64,000 nucleotides of DNA from Entoloma clypeatum. Its lineage: Eukaryota; Basidiomycota; Agaricomycetes; Agaricales; Entolomataceae. The stretch lies in the NCBI GenBank assembly GCA_963565915.1, contig OY751489.1, positions 2,232,001 through 2,296,000 of the forward strand. The letters are read 5' to 3'. Both the position numbers and the translations under genes were made by a program. Below, piece by piece: positions 8,201-19,055 of the stretch; position 1 is the first letter of the stretch, and each line of letters opens with the position of its first letter. Below the pieces are notes generated by a model. The model was given only the letters and a program-made list of their open reading frames with translations, searched no databases and had not been told where the DNA came from.

Positions 8201-11200
8201 ATGTCTTCAAACTCAAAACTCGACCTCGCCTCCTCCGTTCCCAAGCTCACCACCACAAACTTCTCCATCTATCAGGAGAAGATGAGCGCCTACCTGAAGG
8301 CAGCTAAAGTGTGGAGGATCGTCACCGGCGATAAGAAAATCCCGGGTGATCCTAAAGAGACAGATTTCCAAGACAAGTTAAACACTTGGCATGAGCAGGA
8401 CGATCAGGCCCAAGGCCTAATCCAGATGTCCATTTCGGACTCTCTTGTCCATCACATCAAAGGAGCTAAAACCTCCAAGGAGATGTGGGACCTGATCGCC
8501 ACCAAACTGTCCACGGTCGGCCCATCCACCGTCTTTGCTGATTTCCAGCAACTCCTCCGCACCTCTCTTTCTCCCGCCGATCCTTTATCTGGCATCGATA
8601 AGATGCAGACCCTATTTCAGCGACTCGAGCACAACCACATAGATATCCCCAAGTTCGTCCGGATCATGATGATCCTGAATGGACTGCCTCAGGGCTATGA
8701 TGGTCTAGTACACAGCATCCTCTTTGATGCGGTGCACTATGTGGCGCCTGGCGGCAATCAGTCCACAGTACTCAAAATCGGGAAGGTAATCGAGCAAGTA
8801 CGCTCGGAATACTTCCGTAAAAACCCGCACGCTCCACAGTCCCAAGGAAGCGCTCATGCGAATAAGATCTCTGCGGTAAAACGCGCTCGTCCCAACCCCC
8901 CGAAGTACCAGCCTCGCACTGGACCCTCTCAGGGATCTTCGGAAGGACCGGCTGCTAACCAGCAGCATTCGCATCAGCACTCCAAGCCCTGGAAAGGCAA
9001 GGGACATGGAACTTCTGCCGGGAAGACCAAGGGCAAAGGACCCTGGAAAGGTAAAGAGAAGGCGCATTTTGCCTCCTCTGCCATGGATAGCGCCCCTGAT
9101 GGGCAGCTTCCAATCCAGACCTTACCCAACACGGTCATTTACGGAAATGGGTCTATCTTCACTCCGCACCCCTCATCATCCACCGATTGGAGGATTAGGA
9201 ACAACCAATCGCTTGCGATCGGTAACATTCCTGGCCCAGGCCCTTTCACGGACCTGGATGGAGCGCGCACACTAGCTAACAGCATTGGTGTCCCTCCAAC
9301 AGCTCAGAATCTAACTCGCCTCGTCGAGGTCCCTGCACTTCAACGTAATGAAGCTGCAACGTCAAGGCCGCTCTCAGCGCCTCCGACAATGGACCCCCGG
9401 AATCACCGCATTCCGGTTTTTGAAGAAACGCCGAGTAGAATCAGCTGGGCCGATGAGATGGAGACAGAAGACATAGCCCCCACCATAAGGGGCTATTATG
9501 ATGAAGGATACATCAATGACTATATGGAGTATGAAGTTTCCCGTGGTGATGGAAACAACGACGACATGGGGTATGTTTCACATTCAAAAGCACGTACAAT
9601 GCAGTTAACAAATACTTCACAGAAGCCTCTTTGGAGACGAGTGAATGGACGGCGGTCCAATGTATTTTTATCACCTGCTGTACACGCGCTTATAGCGCAA
9701 ATAAATTCTCATTATGCGAATTGTGCTGAATGTAAGAAACAGAATCAATCCAATTGGATTCTTGATTCAGGTGCATCATTGCACTTTACTTATGATATCA
9801 ATGATTTCATTGAGTATACCCCACTAAAAGATCGTCAATCTGTGCAAATTGCACAGAAAGGTCACACTATTCAGATCCTTGGACAAGGAACGGTGTTGAT
9901 TAATCACACCATCAAGAAAAACGGGCGAGAACAAAATAAAATAACTCGTCTATCACCCGTTTATTATATACCAGATTTAGACGTTCGTCTTTTATCTGTA
10001 GGCGAGATCCTTAAACAAGGAAATGAAATTAGCGGACGATTTGGTTCGATCACGCTAAAGACCAATTCAGGTCTTCCTTTGTTTATGTGTTATCCTCATA
10101 AGGCAAATGAATCGATTTATTGGCTAAACACCACGATCATTAAAGAGGAACAAATACACTTGGTTAGTCTTAGTGTCTCACAATCTGTTGATTACGACAC
10201 CTGGCACAAGCGATTCGGACACCCTTCACATGAAGTACTGCGACATGCTTCTAAACATGTCAAAGGTTTCAATGGAGTGGACAAACCGTCCACTGAGCGA
10301 CCCTGCAAAGGATGCGCCCTTGGAAAGATGCCTTCAAAATCTTTCCCACCATCTCAGACACGCGCTAAAGCACCTCTTGAGCTAATCCATTCGGATTTAA
10401 AGCAATTCAAGAAGGCGACTTATAGCAAATATAATTATTATATCAGCTTTGTTGATGACTACACATCACACGCCTGGATCTCTTTATTGAGACTAAAATC
10501 CGATGCACACTCTGCACTTCGTGATTTTAATGCCATGGTTAAAAACCAATTCAATACGACAATTAAAACTTGGCGTTTTGATGGCGGCGGTGAGTTTGTC
10601 CCTTTCCAAGCAGATATGCGTGAGATGGGAATCCAGGGTGAAGTTACTGTGCCGCACCAGCCACAACAAAACGGTTGAGCGGAACGTTTTAACAGAACTT
10701 TAATGGATAAAGCACTTGCTATGTTGCATGATGCTTGCCTACCCGAAATATGGATTCAATTTGCGGTAGAACATGCACTTCACTTGTATAACCAAACTCC
10801 ATTGAAAAGACATGGATGGCTTACTCCGTATGAGTCCCTTAAAAAGGAAAAGCCTGATGTGTCGAACCTACACGTTTTTGGATGTGGTGCTTACGTCTTT
10901 CTTCCAAAAGAAATTCGTACTACCACCGCTAAATCCGAGCTGATGATCTTCATCGGATTTAAAACTGGAACTAAAGGTTACTGGTTTATGCGGATCCCAA
11001 ACAACGTAGTCTTCATAGGTGTCACAGCAATGTTTGATGAACAGCTGTTCCCAAAATGTTCTACAATGAACAAAATACCTTCGATAACACAATACCATGA
11101 TCCAACATCAGACGATATGGGAAACGATGATGTAAATGGACATGATGGCCCGTCTGATTTACCAACCGACAATTTCCATTCGGAAGACAATGATACACAT

Positions 11201-13384
11201 GGTCCTGGCGGTTCACATTACCCGTCTAATCCAGGAACCCATGATGACAATCATAACCTCCCTGATACAAATAGCGACCAAACTGGTCAGCTTCCCGAAG
11301 GTTCCAATCAGACTTCTGATGGACCAAACAGACAGGACACCGCTGAGAATCAGCAGTGGGTTCCCCGGACTCGCAATCCAGGGAAACGTGTGCGCATAGA
11401 TGCACCAAACGATGATCGTACCTTACCAGGTGATTATCGTCCACAGACTGATCATCCTTGTCGTACTCGGGTTATACCCCAGCGTCCTGGAAATGTTTAC
11501 GGGAATGACCCGGCTGAGGCCTTGCGTCAAAATCAGTGTGATTGGAGCAGAACCGTTCAGGAGGATTCACGGCGATACACCTATAATCCCCGATCAGAGA
11601 CCAGACCCCAGCAATCTGGCGCTGTTCCATCAACTAGCTCCGCTGATCCTCAGATGTATCAGAACAATTCCAATCTGAATTCGGATATAGATATGGAGGA
11701 ATTACTCTATATTAGGGAAGGGGGAGGACAGTCACAAATGCTTGCGCACTTGCTATCTAAAGCAATCCCTGCATATGACGAAATTCCACAAGACCCAAAG
11801 TCTTGGCAAATGAAGGACATAAATAAGCTACCTGAAAAGGAAAAGCTTGAATGGAAAGCAGCATGCCGTGAGGAACTAGAAGCCCTCCGGAAGCGCAATG
11901 TCTTTAAGTTGGTTGACCTACCTAAAGGTCGTAAAACCATCAGAAATCGATGGGTATTCGACGTCAAAACTGACGGACGAAAGAAGGCACGACTCGTTGC
12001 CAAGGGTTTCTCACAGATCGAGGGTATCGATTTTGATGAGATCTTCTCACCTGTGATACGTTTCGAGACTATCCGAATCCTCTTCGCCGTAGCTGCGCTT
12101 GAAGGATGGGTGATTGAAGGAGTAGATGTCAAATCAGCTTTTCTCTATGGAGAGCTCGATGAGGAAATCTATATGAATCAACCCGAAGGCTTTGTTGTCA
12201 AAGGCCAAGAACGGAAGGTCATCCGTTTATTAAAAGCACTCTATGGCCTAAAACAGGCTGCGAGAGCGTGGTGGATCGCGCTCAATGCATCAATGGAGAA
12301 GCTAGGTTTTACTCGATGTAGAACTGACTCAGGCGTCTTTGTTTACCACAACAAACAATCAGGTGATTTAATAATCGCTTTGATCTATGTTGATGACGGC
12401 CTGTTCATGGGATCAAACCCAGATCTTGTTCGCAAGATAAAATCTGACTTTAAAAATAAATGGGAAAGTCGTGATCTTGGTATTGCTAAAGAATTCTTGC
12501 GTATGAGAATACGTCAAGATTCAGAAAAGCAGATCGTAACAATTGATCAGTCAGAATACCTGAAGAAGATCATTAAGCGCTTTGGCTTAGAAAATGCAAA
12601 GGCTGCTGACACTCCACTCCCAAAGGGTTATTACCCTGCACCAAATGAGGGGGAGGTGGATCCCACACTCAAAACAAGGTACCAAATGATCATTGGATCG
12701 TTGTTGTACTTGTCCATTGGAACGAGACCGGACATTGCTTTTGCAGTTGCAAAAATGTCACAAATGTCTGCAAACCCTTCCAAAGAGCATGAAAAATATG
12801 CTCTATGGATAATCAGATATCTTGTCGGTACTCAAGACTATTCTATAATCTATGATGGTCGATCCAAAGCTTCCTTTGCAGCATGGACAGATTCAGACTG
12901 GGCATCAGACCCATCTGATAGAAAGTCCCAATCGGGATATTTCCTTAAGCTTGCAGGAGGACTTGTTCTTTGGAAAAGTCGCAAGCAAAAGACAGTGGCA
13001 CATTCGTCCACTGAGGCGGAAATGGTTGCTGCCAGTGAATGTTCGTGGGAGTGCGAATGGGTTACTCATCTCTTCAAAGAACTTGGACTACAGGACATTA
13101 CCAAAATGCCGTTCCATGTAGATAACCAAGGCGCGATTTTCAATGCGCAAAACCCAGTCACTGAAGGCAGAACCAAACATATAGCAATCCATCACTTCGC
13201 TATACGCGATAGAGTTCAAGATGGATTGATCGAACCACGGTTCGTTCCGGGAACTGAGAATCCGGCTGATATGTTTACCAAGCCACTTGGTCGCCAGGAA
13301 TTTGAGAAATTCCGTGCTCTACTCCGGATGGAGTTTAAAGAGCCTTATACTCCACTTACAAAACCTACCTGGGATTCTAAGTGA
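8201..13384 (+). pseudogene. Copia Gag-Pol polyprotein with one in-frame TGA
   Basis: ATG at 8201 (MSSNSKLDLASSV) is preferred over 8168 because copia gags begin with such a motif. Order: Gag (EMWDLIATKL; basic Gly/Lys-rich tail), aspartic protease (WILDSGASLHF), GAG-pre-integrase (WHKRFGHPS; CKGCALGK), integrase with D in IHSDLK, D in RFDGGGEF and E in AERFNRT, copia RT (VARLVAKGFSQIEGIDF-like block; LIYVDDGLF), and RNase H (TDSDWASDPSDRKSQSGY; STEAEMVA; ADMFTKPLG). TGA at 10676-10678 sits just before AERFNRT where an Arg or similar residue is expected (CGA to TGA), cutting the integrase before its catalytic Glu. The rest of the frame is open to 13384. Confidence 0.93.
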
Positions 13385-13391
13385 GGGGGAG
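13382..13391 (+). promoter_or_regulatory. Copia polypurine tract
   Basis: TGAGGGGGAG directly before the 3' LTR, overlapping the end of the gag-pol stop codon. Confidence 0.8.
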
Positions 13392-13732
13392 TGTTGAACA
13401 TATCGCCAGATATGTCGCACCATGTGCTTGTCACAGGAAGTGACTATAAGTCACTATTACCATATATGTGAGTTTATGGTATAACCACGGACGCATGACT
13501 TGTTTATGTATTGTTTGTACAATGGTCCGTGCGCATATTGGATTAGTATAAATACCCATGTATTTAGTACGATGAATCCTAACTCTTGAACACCCAGTTT
13601 CCTGAGACGTTGCAGCTAGTTAGCTTCTTGATTCCACTAACGTCTCTTAACCAGGTTAGTCTAGCTTCCATATGCCTTCGTACCGCTACGTCTTGAGCGC
13701 CCTTTGGGCTGCCTACGTCGGTTACATCATTA
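13392..13732 (+). repeat. 3' LTR of the copia element (341 bp)
   Basis: Same length as the 5' LTR; I see only a TCT/TCC-type difference near 13600. The target duplication AGAAT follows. Confidence 0.93.
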
Positions 13733-13866
13733 AGAATCAAATGCTTCACTGGTTGTATGGTAGCCAGTTGTCATGACTTACTGATGGAACTTGAATAGAA
13801 CCCTGATGGGTTGTCAAGGAAAGTTGTATAAGAAGAATCCAACCTCAACAGCCTCCATAATTAATC

Positions 13867-14883
13867 ATGCACCCTATCTCCTCTTCCCACAAGGAAAACA
13901 TTCTTTCTCTGGCCTCCAATGGTCACTCCACTCGTCATATTGCCTCTAACCTGGGTGTCAGCCAACCAACTGTCTCCAGAGTGCTTCAGAATTTTCTTCC
14001 TCATTGCAATCTCTCTTCTGGTGGTCGTCCATCCAAGCTTTCTCCCACCAACACACGAAACATACTTTCACAAATCACCTCAGGGAAAGCCTCCAATGCT
14101 GTGCAGGCTACCAAACACATCAACACTGTCATCTCCAATCCTGTCTCCCCAGAAACTGTGAGAAGGGTTCTCAGAAAACATGAATTCAAGACTGTAACAA
14201 AGAAGAAAAGACCTTTCTTAAAGGCCATACATCGGAAGAGGCGGTTGGCATTTGCTATGAAGCACAGGGAATGGACAGTGGAGGACTGGAAGAGGGTCAT
14301 TTGGTCAGATGAGACCAAAATCAACAGGTTTGGGTCAGATGGCAAGGAATGGGTCTGGAAAAAGAAGGGTGAGGGGCTTATTGAAAGAGAGGTTCAGGGC
14401 ACAGTCAAGTTTGGGGGAGGAAATATTATGGTTTGGGGTTGTATGGGTTGGGAAGGTGTGGGGAGACTTGCAGAGGTTGAGGGGAGGATGGATGCTGATC
14501 AGTATGTGTCCATTTTGGAGGACAATTTGCTGCCCAGCATGGAGGAGAGTGGAATCTCTGAAGAGGAGATCATTTTTCAGCAGGACAATGACCCCAAGCA
14601 CACCTCCAAGAAGGCCAAAAAATGGATGGACAGCAAGAATATTGCTCTGCTGGATTGGCCTGCACAGTCCCCAGACCTCAATCCTATTGAACACCTCTGG
14701 GTTCATATTAAAAGGAAGTTGAATGAATATCCAACACCACCCAAGGGAGTCTGGGAGATTTGGGACAGAGCAGCAGAGGTGTGGAATAATATAGAGCCAG
14801 AAGTGTGTCAAAACCTGATAGAAAGTATGCCAAGAAGGGTAGAGGCAGTAATCAAAGCTAAGGGGGGTAATACCAAGTACTAA
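13867..14883 (+). CDS. Tc1/mariner transposase, DD34E, apparently intact (338 aa)
   Basis: Cut-and-paste transposase of the enclosing transposon. The N-terminal helix-turn-helix (residues about 10-40: HKENILSLASNGHSTRHIAS, VSQPTVSRVL) and a second one with a GRPSK linker bind the ends. The DDE domain has D in VIWSDETKIN, D in IIFQQDNDPKH and E in SPDLNPIEHLW, with exactly 34 residues between the last two. The frame runs from ATG to stop with full family length and no disruption. Nothing shows whether it is expressed; the copia insertion separates it from the left inverted repeat, so this copy would have to mobilise an 8-kb unit or act in trans. Confidence 0.95.
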   Translation: MHPISSSHKENILSLASNGHSTRHIASNLGVSQPTVSRVLQNFLPHCNLSSGGRPSKLSPTNTRNILSQITSGKASNAVQATKHINTVISNPVSPETVRRVLRKHEFKTVTKKKRPFLKAIHRKRRLAFAMKHREWTVEDWKRVIWSDETKINRFGSDGKEWVWKKKGEGLIEREVQGTVKFGGGNIMVWGCMGWEGVGRLAEVEGRMDADQYVSILEDNLLPSMEESGISEEEIIFQQDNDPKHTSKKAKKWMDSKNIALLDWPAQSPDLNPIEHLWVHIKRKLNEYPTPPKGVWEIWDRAAEVWNNIEPEVCQNLIESMPRRVEAVIKAKGGNTKY

Positions 14884-14914
14884 AGTATAAAATACTGTAT
14901 TTATTGTACATAAT

Positions 14915-14934
14915 CACAAAACTGATTCAATGAG
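14915..14934 (+). repeat. Internal copy of the transposon-end site, right side
   Basis: CACAAAACTGATTCAATGAG repeats the inverted-repeat core of 15099-15118 in opposite orientation, mirroring the left side. Confidence 0.72.
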
Positions 14935-15072
14935 TCCCTGGAGTAATTTGATCATATATTGATCATTTTTTATGGGAATTACATAATTATTGCAGATTCC
15001 AAGAGTCCTGAAGCAGGGCTTTTAACCAGGTACCAATGCCTTCTTTTGATTGGCATTATTTGCAAAGTTATT

Positions 15073-15123
15073 TTGAAGGTATTCACAAAGTAGCAAACAT
15101 TGAATCAGTTTTGTGAGGCACTG
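15073..15123 (-). repeat. Right terminal inverted repeat of Tc1/mariner
   Basis: Reverse complement of 7042-7092 with three mismatches, followed by the TA target duplication. Confidence 0.93.
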
Positions 15124-15125
15124 TA

Positions 15126-15599
15126 TCTCCCTAATGAATGAACCAAATTTGAAAAATGAAGGTGCTGGGAGGTCCCCTGAACGAGGAGAATCCATACAAT
15201 GATTCAATAGCATATATATATTACAGGTAGTTTAAAGTGGTTGTGGAAAGAAAATACTGATTTTTGTATTTGAGGGAACTCATGATGCACTGTTTATCAT
15301 GATTTACAGTGTGTTTTGTGTATCATTTTGCAGTACAGACTTTCTACCATACATATCTCATGTATCTAATTGTTTAAATACTTACTATTAGCTTCTAAGT
15401 ATCTCTACATAGGTTTAGAACTATTTTTAGGACTTCCAGTGCCACAGATTGGGCATTGACGGCGTGATTTTCAACAACGCGAATCACTCAGCATTCATGC
15501 CAAGGACTCTCGGCAATTGCTGAAAGTCAACCCATAAATCTGACCTCGAGCAAAATCTTCCCACACACTTTTTATTCCCCCACCTCCACTCCACCTGGC
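15126..15599. other. Intergenic, no gene seen
   Basis: AT-rich sequence with no recognisable coding region. It leads into the minisatellite. Confidence 0.5.
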
Positions 15600-16300
15600 T
15601 CCACTTCTGCCCAATGGCCACCACCGCTGCCCGATGGCCGCCCCTCGTGCCCAACGGCCCTCTTTAATGCCCAACGGCCTCCCTTTGCACCCAACACCGC
15701 CCCTTTGCACCCAACACCACCCCTTCATGCCCAATGCCCCCCTCATGTGCCCAACGGCCCCCTCTAATGCCCAACGGCCTCCCTGCATGCCCAACAGCCT
15801 CCCTTCATGCCCAACGGACCCTTCACATGCCCAATGGCCACCCATCATGCCCAACGGCCCCCTCTACTGCCCAACGGCCTCCCTGCACACCCAACGGCCT
15901 CCCTGCGCACCCAACGGCCTCCCTGCGCACCCAACAGCCCCTCTTGTGCCCAACGGTGCCCTTTAACACCCAGCGCCCTCCCTTCATGCCAAATGGCCGC
16001 CCTTCGCACCCAAGGTCCCCCTCGTGTGCACAACGGCTGCCTCTCATACCCAACTGCCACAAGTCATGCCCAATGGCCCATACTAGCGCGCAATGGCCCT
16101 CTCTAATGCCCAACGGCACCTTCTCACACCCAACGCTCCCCACTCATGCGCAACGGCCCACTCTCACATCCAGCGGCCTCCTCTCACGTCCAGTGGCCTC
16201 CTCTCACGACCAACGGCCCCTCACTCATGCCCCACAGCCTCGACTCATGCCCAACGGCCCCCCCACTCACATCCAACGGCGTTGTCTCGCGCCCAACACA
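15600..16300. repeat. 20-bp minisatellite, reverse orientation (ATGCCCAACGGCC type)
   Basis: About 30 degenerate units with core GCCCAACGGCC, the reverse complement of the arrays at 6284-6550 and 61900-62110. Several overlapping open frames on both strands are translations of the repeat. Confidence 0.88.
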
Positions 16301-16314
16301 TGTTTTTAAATTAT

Positions 16315-16509
16315 TAGTGTATTACCATAGTTACAACCAGTCTAGACCAGTTTGAACTGGTCCGGTCCAAGCAAAATGACATGCCAAGACTGGTTCCCCC
16401 CAGTTTGGTCTCAGTCTATCGTATTTCTGAGTGATTGAAAGACCAGTCCAGTCTCGGTCCACCCGTTTTTGGGGCAAAAAACCGAACCGAACCGAACCCT
16501 CAAACACTA
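16315..16509. repeat. Degenerate CCAGTCTGG-rich repeat, possibly a decayed MITE
   Basis: Rich in ACCAGTCTAGACCAG-like motifs. It starts TAGTGT and ends CTCAAACACTA, resembling the ends of the better-preserved element at 62511-63009. The inverted repeat is weak and no flanking duplication is clear. Confidence 0.45.
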
Positions 16510-17427
16510 TGTCCTACAGGACGGTGTTGCACTTTCAGCTGAGATTGGTGATGCAACAGTATTAGAGTTAGTTGCACAACACTTTGCTAAGACAGGTAAC
16601 TATCCAACATCAAGCTATTTGCAGATGATATGATTGACTTCAGACATACATCACTATAACGACTTTCATACATATCACAGTGTCATGCAGCATGAGGATG
16701 AGCTTATTGCAACAGGTGGTAGCACAGTTGCATTGCGAGAGAAAGCTCGAGTTACGCTGCAGCCGATCAAGGACAAAACTTTCTGGCAAACTTTAGAAGC
16801 GTGTGATTTCTTTCAGTTTTAAAATTAAACCCACTGACTGTCATTTCTCAGCATCACGGAAATCCTCAAGCCACTTGCAATTGCCAACAATGTCACCCAA
16901 GCACCAAATCTTTGACTCAATCAAGTGTTGATCACCCTGGGGCATCTTTTCAGGATCTACAAGTTTGGGAAATTCAAGACTCACAGCAACAACAGAGAGG
17001 CAATTCAAAACAAGATTCTTGAGAGCCTCGAGAAGCGATGAAAAGCCGCTGATCAAGACATCTTCATTCTCGCCATCTTCTTTAACCCCTACATCCACCA
17101 TGATTTATTTTCGACCACTACCGACGAATTAACACACAATAATCTGTATGAAATGGCTCAGCAGGTCTACATGCGTGTTATGAAGCAGGACACGACAGAT
17201 ATCAAGTTTTGCACCGCTTTTCATGAATATTTTCACCAAGAAAGGGCCTTTTCAGACCAGGCTATGTTGCTTGATCAACATAAGAGTTGGTCGGAGCTAG
17301 AGGTGAGAGTTCATTTGATACTGCAGCTTTGACGGTCACTTACCTCCCCCACAATTATATCTAGCATGTCCCAATTAATATCATCAATATATGGAGAGGT
17401 TTAGGTAATTCTGAATTTGTTAGATTT
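16510..17427 (+). pseudogene. hAT transposase pseudogene, 5' part
   Basis: Translated pieces match the catalytic region of a fungal hAT transposase: LAIANNVTQAPNL, NQVLITLGHLF, KAADQDIFILAIFFNPYIH, then LTHNNLYEMAQQVYMRV and HKSWSELE. A 62-bp intron (17303-17364, GTGAGA...CTAG) follows. Exon sequence (INIINIWRGLGNSEFVRF) then reaches the insertion point of element B and resumes in frame at 24955. There are stops at NL*LNQV (TGA for expected CGA) and EKR*KAA (TGA for TGG). The upstream start is not recognisable. Confidence 0.75.
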
Positions 17428-17903
17428 TGTTAAGAACTGATCGACAAAACGTCGGAGCTACGTCGGACGCGTCGGAAGGTCGGAGCGCGTGCAACGTAGG
17501 GGCAAGGACTTGGCTTCAACTTGTGTGTTGCGCCCTCGCTAATACGTTGGTGTCCTTATTTCGGAGGATCGGAGGATCGGAGGTCGGAGGTCGGACTCAA
17601 GTTAAGAGTCGGAAAGAGGACGGGAGGTATGATGTCGAATCTAAGTTGATATTCAAACTGAAGCTAATACACGATTCTACATAAGTTTAAATACTATGTC
17701 GGAGGACGTGTGGCTTCGTCGGAGTCGGATAACGAGTGGCTGTCGGAGATTCTTAACATAAGTAAAATGGTCGGATGTAAGTAATGTACGTAGTAACGAG
17801 ATTCATAACAGTAAGTATGCATAATAAGTATTAGTCAAAATGTCGGAGGTGTCGGAGGTGTCGGGATTGGTCGGAAATCGTCGGAATGGATCGGAATGTA
17901 ACA
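17428..17903 (-). repeat. 3' LTR of element B (476 bp)
   Basis: Matches 24479-24954 almost base for base. By my count it carries about 22 CGG triplets on the plus strand, nearly all as TCGG and many as GTCGGAG repeats. This is far above the roughly 7 expected by chance for this length. Confidence 0.95.
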
Positions 17904-17918
17904 GTATTTCCCCCTTAG
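17904..17918 (-). promoter_or_regulatory. Polypurine tract of element B
   Basis: The plus strand reads GTATTTCCCCCTTAG, so the sense strand has CTAAGGGGGAAATAC directly before the 3' LTR. Confidence 0.8.
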
Positions 17919-18069
17919 GGCCGAACCCATGAGGCCTAAGGACCTAGGTGGTCGGTGCGCGTGAACTGTGTCATGTGATGCGTTGGTTGAAAATACCGTC
18001 TGAGTGGTTTTTTCTTCTTGTTCCCCCATTCTCCTTTCGTTTTAAACTCTTCCGAAAATAAACCTCAAT

Positions 18070-19027
18070 ATGTCGGCATCCGATTTTCAAAAGGAGATGG
18101 AGGCGCTGCAGGCTAAGCTCGCGGAGGTGGAGGCGAAAAAGCGAGCAGCGGAGGAGGAGGCTGCGAGGAAGGCTGAGGAGGAGCGGAGAGCGGAGGAAGA
18201 GAGGGCTGCGGAGGCGGCGCGGTTAGCGGAGGAGATGCGGGTAGCGGAGGAGATGCGTCGGGCGTCGGAGCTGGCAGCTCAGAAAAGGGCCGATGAAGTG
18301 GCCGCTGCGCAAGGCGCATCGAGCAAGGGGTCGGGGGAGCCGCAGGCGGAGAAGAAGAAGAAGACGACGAAGAAGAGGAAGGTGGAGGAAGTGTCGGCGA
18401 TGGTCGGAGAGGGGTCGGGAGTCGGGGTCGGGGTCGGCACCTGTGATAGGTGCATTGTGAAGGGCGTCGAATGCGAACGCGATGAGTAAGTCCCTCTTTG
18501 GTTCGTCTCTTCTGTTTTAACCTTGTGTTTTTAGGAATAAGTCGTCCTGCAAAGGATGTATCAAAGACAAGAAGAAGTGCGAGGTCGGAGCGTCGGAGGG
18601 GAAGTCGGAGGTGAAGCGCACGGTGAAGGTGAAGGGAAAAGGGAAAGCGACAGAGGTCGGAGGGTCGGAGTCGGAGGTGACGCTGTTGAGCGTCTTGAAG
18701 GAGATTTTGGTGGAGACGAGGCAGATCCGAAGACTGCTCTCAGCAGTTGAAGGAACTGTCAACATTGCATACGTGCCAGAGGAAGTGGAGGAATCGGAGT
18801 CGGAGTCGGAGGGATCGGGGAAGTCGGAGGTGAATGAGGAGATAGAGGAGTTGAGCCTGGAGCAGAGGCTGGTGAAGAAGATCAAGCAAGACATGTTGAA
18901 TCGGAAGAGGTTGGATATGCCGGAGCAGTCCGACATGGACATATCGGACGAGTCGGAGAAGGCGGAGTCGGAGGGGGAGTCAGACAAGGAGGAGGGTCCG
19001 TCCAACAAGAAACAACGTACTAAGTAG
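18070..19027 (+). CDS. Antisense accessory gene of element B: coiled-coil Zn2Cys6-type protein (2 exons, 302 aa)
   Basis: Encoded opposite to gag-pol. Exon 1 is 18070-18485, a 49-bp intron (GTAAGT...TTTTAG) is 18486-18534, and exon 2 is 18535-19027; spliced length is 909 nt including the stop. Residues 3-80 are a charged Ala/Glu/Arg coiled coil (AEVEAKKRAAEEEAARKAEE). A basic stretch (EKKKKTTKKRKVEE) looks like a nuclear signal. A cysteine block then fits CX2CX6CX8CX2CX6C exactly (CDRCIVKGVEC ... CKGCIKDKKKC), the Gal4-type fungal DNA-binding cluster. The C-terminal half is acidic, activator-like, ending in a basic NKKQRTK. Its stop lies 28 bp from the pol stop, tail to tail. A precise intron inside the cluster and an uninterrupted frame argue for a working gene. 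DNA binding is inferred from the motif. Confidence 0.85.
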
Positions 19028-19055
19028 ATAGTAATAGTACTTGTTTTTTCTTGTT

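Larger units (their letters stand above)
7231..13732 (+). mobile_element. Ty1/copia retrotransposon (6502 bp)
   Basis: Two 341-bp LTRs flank a gag-pol in copia order (protease, integrase, RT, RNase H). The 5-bp duplication AGAAT occurs at 7226-7230 and 13733-13737. The primer-binding site matches an initiator-tRNA anticodon arm and a polypurine tract precedes the 3' LTR. An extra ORF lies upstream of gag. A single TGA in the integrase (10676-10678) inactivates this copy. The near-identical LTRs indicate recent insertion. Confidence 0.96.
7042..15123 (+). mobile_element. Tc1/mariner transposon with nested copia element
   Basis: The outer ends are 51-bp terminal inverted repeats with 3 mismatches, starting CAGTGCCTCACAAAACTGAT, flanked by TA on both sides (7040-7041 and 15124-15125). 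That is the classic Tc1/mariner target duplication. The transposase gene lies at 13867-14883. A complete copia element (7231-13732) sits between the left inverted repeat and the transposase. Without it the transposon would be about 1.58 kb, a normal size for the family. Confidence 0.93.

Noticed and set aside
15600..16300. Long overlapping ORFs on both strands in the minisatellites (also 6284-6550 and 61840-62110)
   Set aside because: They are translations of a stop-poor 20-bp repeat, open in several frames at once.
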